DNA of 6,021 bases from Hyphomicrobiales bacterium (GTDB lineage Bacteria; Pseudomonadota; Alphaproteobacteria; Rhizobiales; Xanthobacteraceae), in contig JAKFYO010000270.1 of the NCBI GenBank assembly GCA_021730825.1, forward strand, positions 1-6,021, written 5' to 3'. Each line of letters begins with the position of its first letter. Within the stretch, counting starts at the first letter, position 1. Shown here piece by piece: positions 1 through 3,788 of the stretch. The position numbers and the translations under genes were made by a program. The notes under the pieces were generated by a model. That model searched no databases. It worked only from the letters and a program-made list of their open reading frames with translations, and was not told the DNA's origin.

Positions 1-26
1 GCACAGGCGAGCGCGCTCGCCTGTGC
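1..26. repeat. Perfect 26-bp palindrome at the window edge
   Basis: Two 13-bp arms with no loop are exact reverse complements: GCACAGGCGAGCG at 1-13 and CGCTCGCCTGTGC at 14-26. It lies inside the AsmA-like reading frame. Because it starts at base 1, its true extent to the left is unknown. It may be a natural coding palindrome or a fold-back at a contig end. Confidence 0.9.
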
Positions 27-134
27 TTCGAGTTGCGGCCGCCACTCGTTCCAGTCGATGAAAAACGGCGCCGCAAACGCCGCCAGAATCGCGGCAATCA
101 ACGCAAGCCCAAGCCCTAGCAAGGTCGTCTGCAA
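1..134 (-). CDS. AsmA-family protein, N-terminal fragment (runs off left edge)
   Basis: This is the 5' end of a gene that continues beyond the window; 44 complete codons are visible. The start is TTG (132-134). It has GGGAG at 143-147, 8 nt upstream, and an in-frame TAG lies further upstream with no ATG, GTG or other TTG between. The peptide begins MQTTLLGLGLALIAAI, a hydrophobic stretch (about residues 5-26) that reads as a single N-terminal membrane anchor or uncleaved signal. It is followed by FFIDWNEWRPQLEAQAS. The order helix, then F-I-D-W-N, then a short charged segment is what I know from alphaproteobacterial AsmA-family proteins, large inner-membrane-anchored periplasmic proteins linked to outer-membrane biogenesis and lipid transport. 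The family call rests on this short stretch only. The gene lies in tandem behind the oxidase gene with a 155-nt gap. The last visible residue (Cys) falls where I would expect Gly, inside a palindrome that touches the window edge. Confidence 0.72.
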   Translation of the reverse strand, partial: MQTTLLGLGLALIAAILAAFAAPFFIDWNEWRPQLEAQASALAC

Positions 135-201
135 AAAGTCAGCTCCCAGAGGCCGAAACCGGCCCGGTCCACCAGCAAGAGGAGCCTAGCGTCCCGATTG
201 A

Positions 202-228
202 GCGGGAATGGGGCAAGAGTTTTCCCGC
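202..228. other. Short stem-loop upstream of the AsmA-like gene
   Basis: GCGGGAA (202-208) pairs with TTCCCGC (222-228) across a 13-nt loop. It sits between the nested palindrome behind the oxidase gene and the TTG start of the AsmA-like gene. Read on the minus strand it has no clean T-tract, so it is a weak terminator candidate. It could be a leader structure or chance. Confidence 0.35.
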
Positions 229-236
229 CGCAGCCA

Positions 237-285
237 GCGCATGGCCCCGAAAAGTGGGCACCGGTTTTCGGATAAGGCCATGCGC
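237..285. repeat. Nested intergenic palindrome (Rhizobiales-type repeat)
   Basis: The outer arms GCGCATGGCC (237-246) and GGCCATGCGC (276-285) are exact 10-bp reverse complements. Directly inside them, CCGAAAA (247-253) pairs with TTTTCGG (265-271), leaving an ATAA bulge (272-275) on one side and an 11-nt loop. The inner part, CCGAAAAGTGGGCACCGG followed by TTTTCGG, closely matches a palindrome that I remember as repeated many times in intergenic DNA of Bradyrhizobium and related genomes; this is memory, not a search. It starts 4 nt after the oxidase stop codon, so it could end that transcript or protect its 3' end, although no T-tract follows on the minus strand. Only one copy is present in this window. 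Confidence 0.75.
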
Positions 286-289
286 CAAA

Positions 290-1696
290 CTAAAGCTGGA
301 CGATTTTACCGGGATTCATGATGTTGTCGGGGTCGAGCGCGCGCTTGAGTGTCCGAATCATTTCGACCACCACAGGCCCGTGCTCGGCTTCCATGTATTT
401 CATCTTGCCCTGCCCGACGCCATGCTCGCCGGTGCAAGTACCTTCCATGCGGTGTGCGCGCTCGGTAAGCCGGTCGAGAAACACCTTCACGCGCTTCAAC
501 TCGTCCTGATCATCCATATCGATGACTAGACTGACGTGAAAGTTGCCGTCGCCGACATGGCCGACAATCGGCCCCAAGAGTTTCATGTCCTGCAAGTCCT
601 TGTCGGTCTCAAGCACCGCTTCCGCGAGCTTTGAGATCGGGACGCAGATGTCGGTCGCAAGTGCTTTCGCGCCGGGGCGCAGCGACATCATCGCGAAGTA
701 GGCATCATGCCGTGCCTGCCAGAGTTTGGTGCGTTCCTCGGCCTGCGTGGTCCATTGCAACGGCCCGCCGCCGAACTCCGCCGCGATTTCGCCGAAGCGT
801 TCGGTCTGTTCCTTCACACCGGCTTCCGAGCCGTGGAATTCCAGAAAGAGCGTTGGCGCTTCCGCGAGATTGAGCTTCGAGTAATTGTTCGTGGCACGGA
901 TCGCCATGGCGTCGATGAATTCGATGCGCGCGACCGGAATGCCGGACTGGATCGTCGCAATCGTCGCCTGACACGCGCCCTCCACCGACTTGAACGGGCA
1001 GACCGCGGCGGAAATCGATTCCGGAATTGCCGAGAGCTTCAGTGTCAGTTCGGTGATGATGCCGAGGGTCCCTTCGGAGCCCACAAACAGGCGCGTGAGG
1101 TCGTAACCGGCGGAAGACTTCTTCGCGCGGGAGGCCGTGCGGATGATCTCGCCGTTCGGCAACACGGCCTTCAAGGAAAGCACATTGTCCTTCATGGTGC
1201 CGTAGCGCACCGCGTTGGTGCCCGAGGCGCGGGTCGCAGCCATGCCGCCGAGCGATGCATCGGCGCCCGGATCGATCGGAAAGAACAGCCCCTGATCGCG
1301 CAGATATTCGTTGAGCTTCTTACGGGTGACGCCGGGCTGGATCACGCAGTCGAGGTCCTCGGCATGGACCGCCAGCACCTGGTTCATCGCCGCGACATCG
1401 ATGCAGATGCCGCCCATCGGCGCGTTCACATGGCCTTCGAGCGAGGTACCCGTGCCGAAGGCAATCACCGGCACTTTGTGCTCGGCCGCGATCTTGACTG
1501 CGTCCTGTACGTCTTCGGTGGAAGCGGCATAGACCACGGCATCAGCCGCCTCGTTCGGCAGCCAGGTCGTGGTGTTGGCGTGCTGGCGCCGGACCTCCAT
1601 CGAGGTCACGACCTTGTTGCCGAGTTTGGCGTGCAGCGCAGCGATGGCCTTCTCGACCGCGGCGGGTTCGACCCGCTTCAGGGCGGCGTTCTTCAT
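290..1696 (-). CDS. FAD-linked D-2-hydroxyacid oxidase (D-lactate dehydrogenase/GlcD type)
   Basis: This 468-residue protein belongs to the vanillyl-alcohol-oxidase-type flavoprotein superfamily. Such enzymes oxidise D-2-hydroxy acids (D-lactate, glycolate or D-2-hydroxyglutarate) to 2-oxo acids and pass electrons to a quinone or cytochrome carrier. The N-terminal half shows the FAD-binding domain: PVIAFGTGTSLEGH (76-89), DPGADASLGGMAATRASGTN (142-161), and FVGSEGTLGIITELTLKL (204-221). The C-terminal cap carries the expected metal ligands His380 and His387 in GHVGDGNFH and Glu424 in CTGEHGVG. It ends with the typical DPDNIMNPGKI. The segment RHDAYFAMMSLRPGAKA (329-345) followed by TDICVPIS is closest to the LDHD-type D-lactate dehydrogenases that I know. 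The ATG start has GGAGG (1703-1707) 6 nt upstream. There is no signal peptide or membrane segment, so it is probably cytoplasmic or peripheral. The length is normal and no glcE or glcF partner is visible, which favours a single-subunit enzyme. The exact substrate cannot be told. Confidence 0.93.
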   Translation of the reverse strand: MKNAALKRVEPAAVEKAIAALHAKLGNKVVTSMEVRRQHANTTTWLPNEAADAVVYAASTEDVQDAVKIAAEHKVPVIAFGTGTSLEGHVNAPMGGICIDVAAMNQVLAVHAEDLDCVIQPGVTRKKLNEYLRDQGLFFPIDPGADASLGGMAATRASGTNAVRYGTMKDNVLSLKAVLPNGEIIRTASRAKKSSAGYDLTRLFVGSEGTLGIITELTLKLSAIPESISAAVCPFKSVEGACQATIATIQSGIPVARIEFIDAMAIRATNNYSKLNLAEAPTLFLEFHGSEAGVKEQTERFGEIAAEFGGGPLQWTTQAEERTKLWQARHDAYFAMMSLRPGAKALATDICVPISKLAEAVLETDKDLQDMKLLGPIVGHVGDGNFHVSLVIDMDDQDELKRVKVFLDRLTERAHRMEGTCTGEHGVGQGKMKYMEAEHGPVVVEMIRTLKRALDPDNIMNPGKIVQL

Positions 1697-1718
1697 TGGC
1701 GTCCTCCGGTTGCAGACG

Positions 1719-1748
1719 ACTTTAGCAAACTGCTTTGCCAGCTGTCAG
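1719..1748 (-). promoter_or_regulatory. Candidate sigma-70-type promoter for the oxidase gene
   Basis: On the minus strand, CTGACA (1743-1748; 5 of 6 matches to TTGACA) is followed after 18 nt by TAAAGT (1719-1724; 4 of 6 matches to TATAAT). Transcription would begin near 1712, giving a leader of about 15 nt that contains the GGAGG ribosome binding site. This is a consensus match by eye only. Confidence 0.35.
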
Positions 1749-1823
1749 TCATGTGCCTTCTCAAGTGGGAAAAGAGTCCAAGGAATTGCCGCAAACGCGC
1801 CAAACCATTGCCCGGCGTAAACT

Positions 1824-1840
1824 TACAATGCATGATTGTA
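1824..1840. promoter_or_regulatory. Operator-like dyad between the divergent genes
   Basis: TACAAT (1824-1829) and ATTGTA (1835-1840) are exact inverted repeats around a 5-nt centre, GCATG. TACAAT also matches a -10 hexamer in 5 of 6 positions for rightward transcription; that would start near 1836 and give the thioesterase a leader of about 40 nt, though no good -35 is seen. Short A/T-rich dyads of the ATTGT-ACAAT type are used by several regulator families, including GntR proteins that control hydroxy-acid oxidases. No regulator gene lies in the window, so the assignment is open. Confidence 0.4.
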
Positions 1841-1875
1841 GTCAGAACAAAGAAAAGATTCGACCGCAGGGACTG

Positions 1876-2385
1876 ATGCTTCAACGCCTCGACTTCGAAC
1901 CCGTATTCTTCGCCCCGTTCGTTTCCTCGGCAATGACGGTCGAGCCCGGCTGGATCGACTATAACGGCCACCTCAACATGGCCTACTACAACGTCCTGAT
2001 CGACCGCTCGGTCGACGAGGCCTTTGCCCTCGTAGGCCTCGGCCCGGAATACGTGAAAGAGCGTGGTCACTCCTTCTTCACTGCTGAATGTCATGTGCGC
2101 TATCTGCGCGAGCTTCAGGCCGGCGAGACTGTCCGCACCACTATTCGCCTGATCGACTACGACGAGAAGCGCATCCACTTCTTTGCCGAGCTCTATCACG
2201 CCCATGAAGGCTGGATGTCGGCGACCTCCGAGCAGATGGCGCTTCACGTCAATATGAAGTCGAAGAAGGTCGTGGCACTTCCTGACGACGTTCTCGACCG
2301 CCTGGCGGCGATGAGGGCCGCGCACGAGGCGCTACCTGCCCCCGATGGCATCGGTCGCAAGATCGGCATGGCCAAGCGCAGCTGA
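1876..2385 (+). CDS. Hotdog-fold acyl-CoA thioesterase (4HBT type)
   Basis: This 169-residue protein starts MLQRLDFEPVFFAPF and is likely a cytoplasmic thioester hydrolase that frees CoA from an acyl-CoA. The family signature is WIDYNGHLNMAYYNV (26-40): Asp28 aligns with the catalytic Asp of 4-hydroxybenzoyl-CoA thioesterases, and the following N-G-H-x-N with the substrate-binding turn. FFTAECHVRYLREL (67-80) fits the next hotdog strand, and the length suits a single domain. I chose ATG 1876 because homologues as I recall them begin near MLQRLDF. The frame stays open to an ATG at 1735, and another in-frame ATG at 1828 overlaps a candidate -10 element. The ribosome binding site is poor (AGGGA at 1868-1872, only 3 nt before the ATG), so the start is less certain than the family. 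The substrate is unknown; related proteins include betainyl-CoA thioesterases of carnitine breakdown, but no carnitine gene is visible. It is transcribed divergently from the oxidase. Confidence 0.88.
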   Translation: MLQRLDFEPVFFAPFVSSAMTVEPGWIDYNGHLNMAYYNVLIDRSVDEAFALVGLGPEYVKERGHSFFTAECHVRYLRELQAGETVRTTIRLIDYDEKRIHFFAELYHAHEGWMSATSEQMALHVNMKSKKVVALPDDVLDRLAAMRAAHEALPAPDGIGRKIGMAKRS

Positions 2386-2414
2386 AAGCTGCGCAAACCA
2401 AAAAAAGCGCAGCT
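2376..2414 (+). other. Stop-codon hairpin with an alternative downstream partner
   Basis: GCGCAGCT (2376-2383), loop GAA, AGCTGCGC (2387-2394) form a perfect 8-bp hairpin that includes the thioesterase TGA stop (2383-2385). A second exact copy of GCGCAGCT at 2407-2414 can pair with the same AGCTGCGC arm across an A-rich 12-nt loop. The two folds exclude each other. No T-tract follows on the plus strand, so it is not a classic intrinsic terminator. It may be a 3'-end stability element. Confidence 0.5.
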
Positions 2415-2470
2415 AGTTCTGCCTGCCTTCGCGGCACCCGCGCCCGATAGTTAATCAAACATTACTGTGA

Positions 2471-2549
2471 TCATGCACCCCTGTGGGGTCGGTCATGCAT
2501 GCTTACCTATTCTAGGTGCGTCGCAAAAAGACTATATTGCAATGCAATA
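2471..2549 (+). promoter_or_regulatory. Putative control region of the small-protein gene, with three dyads
   Basis: The gap 2386-2609 holds no gene that I can support. Within it lie ACCCC-TGT-GGGGT (2477-2489), ACCTA-TTC-TAGGT (2505-2517) and the perfect 15-bp palindrome TATTGCA-A-TGCAATA (2535-2549), with centres 28 and 31 bp apart. TCATGCA also occurs twice in direct orientation (2471-2477 and 2493-2499), 22 bp apart or about two helical turns. TATATT (2533-2538) is a plausible -10 that overlaps the third palindrome, but the matching -35 is weak. The arrangement suggests regulator binding upstream of the gene at 2610; which regulator is unknown. Confidence 0.4.
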
Positions 2550-2566
2550 AGTGATTTGCACGACCG

Positions 2567-2584
2567 GCCGGGCGGTGTCCCGGC
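2567..2584 (+). other. Leader hairpin ahead of the small-protein ribosome binding site
   Basis: GCCGGG (2567-2572) pairs with CCCGGC (2579-2584) around a 6-nt loop. It ends 12 nt before the AAGGAG ribosome binding site, so the site itself is left free. It may stabilise the 5' end of the message. No known riboswitch or thermometer is recognised. Confidence 0.35.
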
Positions 2585-2609
2585 ACGAAGCGGAAGAAGG
2601 AGAACTCCC

Positions 2610-2813
2610 ATGGCCGCACTAACCTACTCCCCCACCTATGCTCCCGCTGCCGCAGCCGCGGCAAAACCCGGTAAGAGCTTCTGGGCCCGCGTTTGGGATC
2701 GGATTGTCGAAGCGCGCATGCGTCAGGTCGAGCGCGAGATCCGCATGCATCTGAGCTATCTGCCGGCGGGAACGCTGGAGCAGTACAAGAACCTGCCGTT
2801 CATCAAGAACTAA
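2610..2813 (+). CDS. Small basic protein of unknown function, 67 aa
   Basis: The ATG at 2610 has a strong ribosome binding site (AAGGAG, 2597-2602, 7 nt upstream), and an intrinsic terminator follows about 20 nt after the stop, so this looks like a real one-gene unit. I do not recognise the family with certainty. The protein has a flexible Ala-rich N-terminus (residues 1-20), then a basic, probably helical core FWARVWDRIVEARMRQVERE (24-43), then IRMHLSYLP and a tail ending NLPFIKN. By count there are 10 Lys/Arg against 5 Asp/Glu. There is no signal peptide or membrane segment. Size, basic character and the arginine-rich helix followed by a short L-P segment recall the small DUF1127-like and other short alphaproteobacterial proteins, but the usual DUF1127 D-I-G-L ending is absent. 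An upstream in-frame extension to 2499 is open but would run through the palindromic leader and is unlikely to be translated. Confidence 0.8.
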   Translation: MAALTYSPTYAPAAAAAAKPGKSFWARVWDRIVEARMRQVEREIRMHLSYLPAGTLEQYKNLPFIKN

Positions 2814-2833
2814 ACGGCACGTCCTCGAATTTG

Positions 2834-2862
2834 AAACGCCCCGGCGCAATGCCGGGGCGTTT
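2834..2862 (+). terminator. Intrinsic terminator of the small-protein gene
   Basis: CGCCCCGGC (2837-2845), loop GCAAT, GCCGGGGCG (2851-2859) form a perfect 9-bp GC stem. It is lengthened by AAA (2834-2836) pairing with TTT (2860-2862). The plus-strand tail TTTTGCTTTCT fits Rho-independent termination. On the minus strand the tail is TTTCAAATT, so it may also stop read-through from prmA. Confidence 0.92.
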
Positions 2863-2882
2863 TGCTTTCTAGGGGACGCGTA

Positions 2883-2910
2883 ACCGAAGTCGGATTTATC
2901 CGACTTCGGT
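2883..2910 (-). terminator. Perfect stem-loop at the prmA 3' end
   Basis: ACCGAAGTCGGA (2883-2894) and TCCGACTTCGGT (2899-2910) are exact 12-bp inverted repeats around a TTTA loop. The stem directly abuts the prmA stop codon (TAG, 2911-2913 on the minus strand). No T-tract follows on the minus strand, so it may act as a 3' stabiliser, or end transcription together with the second hairpin at 2834-2862. Confidence 0.7.
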
Positions 2911-3786
2911 CTATACCTTTTTCAAGGTCAGAGTCGTCCAGTTCTCGATGGCCTCGGAACGGACAAGCCGCATTCCCTGCGTGCGATAGCGCGCGAGCGC
3001 GGCGAGCGCCTGATGCGGCAAGAGGCCGGAGAGAATGACAGTCGCGCCAGGCGCCGCGAGCGAAGCGATCGGCCTTGAGAGCTGCTTCAACACCGGCAGC
3101 AGGATATTCGCGAAGATCAGATCGTAAGGCGCGTATTGCAGGATTGTCGACGCGCGCAAGCTACCCGTATGCAACAGACCGACATAGGGCGAAGCGCGGT
3201 TCGCGCGCACATTCTCTTTTGCGACCACGACCGACGCCCGGTCGATCTCGGTCCCGATCACAGGCGCCTTAAAAGCGCGCGCCGCCGCAATCGCAAGCAC
3301 CGCGGTGCCTGCGCCGACATCCAGAACTCGTCTCGGCTTCTGGGTCCGCGCCAAACGTTCGAGGGCGCGGAGACAGCCAAGCGTCGTGCCGTGATGGCCC
3401 GTACCGAAGGCAAGCGCGGCTTCGATCTCGACCCCGATTTCATTCACCCGGATCCTGTCGCGGTCGTGCGAGCCGTGGATCGCAAAGCGCCCGGCGCGGA
3501 CAATCTTCAGTCCTTCGAGACTGGCGGCAATCCAGTCCTTCGCGGCCAGCGTTTCGTATTCGACTTCAGAACCCCGCTTTATTTCCGCGACCGCGGCGGC
3601 AATCGCCTTCTTGTCAGGCAGGTCAGGGAAATGCGCCTCGGCAACCCACGAACCATCGGGCGCTTCGAACGCGCCAACCGCGCCCTCGCCTTCGAAGAAG
3701 CGTTCGAGCAGATGATCGGCAATGCGCTTGGCATCGCTCTCGTTCGCACGCACGCGAACGACGTGGCTTTCGGGAAAATCCGCCAA
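2911..3786 (-). CDS. prmA: Ribosomal protein L11 methyltransferase
   Basis: This 291-residue SAM-dependent enzyme should methylate amino groups of ribosomal protein L11 in the cytoplasm. The N-terminal part (about 1-95) is the diverged L11-recognition domain. The catalytic Rossmann domain follows: AALAFGTGHHGTT (123-135) is the family-specific loop before it, VLDVGAGTAVLA (154-165) is SAM motif I, GTEID (178-182) is the acidic motif II, and FANILLPVL (225-233) carries the conserved N-I-L of PrmA, with LSGLL at 252-256. Motif I has Ala162 where most homologues I know have Gly. The start is TTG, 2 nt after the uvrD stop; no in-frame ATG is nearby and there is no clear separate ribosome binding site (only an AAGAAAG-like run in the uvrD end), so translation is probably coupled to uvrD. 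Length and order are normal for the family. The gene converges on the small-protein gene, with stem-loops between them. Confidence 0.93.
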   Translation of the reverse strand: MADFPESHVVRVRANESDAKRIADHLLERFFEGEGAVGAFEAPDGSWVAEAHFPDLPDKKAIAAAVAEIKRGSEVEYETLAAKDWIAASLEGLKIVRAGRFAIHGSHDRDRIRVNEIGVEIEAALAFGTGHHGTTLGCLRALERLARTQKPRRVLDVGAGTAVLAIAAARAFKAPVIGTEIDRASVVVAKENVRANRASPYVGLLHTGSLRASTILQYAPYDLIFANILLPVLKQLSRPIASLAAPGATVILSGLLPHQALAALARYRTQGMRLVRSEAIENWTTLTLKKV

Positions 3787-3788
3787 GA

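Noticed and set aside
707..1876. Long plus-strand open frame of 389 codons opposite the oxidase gene
   Set aside because: It is the antisense shadow of a high-GC gene with clear flavoprotein motifs on the minus strand; its product is rich in Arg, Gly and His without any recognisable domain.
1693..2325. Minus-strand open frame of 210 codons over the thioesterase
   Set aside because: It is antisense to the hotdog domain and crosses the divergent control region; the plus-strand thioesterase explains the coding signal.
2499..2609. N-terminal extension of the small protein from 2499
   Set aside because: It would be translated through the palindromic leader and a G/C hairpin, while a strong AAGGAG ribosome binding site sits before ATG 2610.
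2386..2609. Possible small RNA gene in the inverted-repeat-rich gap
   Set aside because: No terminator-like hairpin with a T-tract lies inside the gap on either strand, and no known RNA family is recognised.
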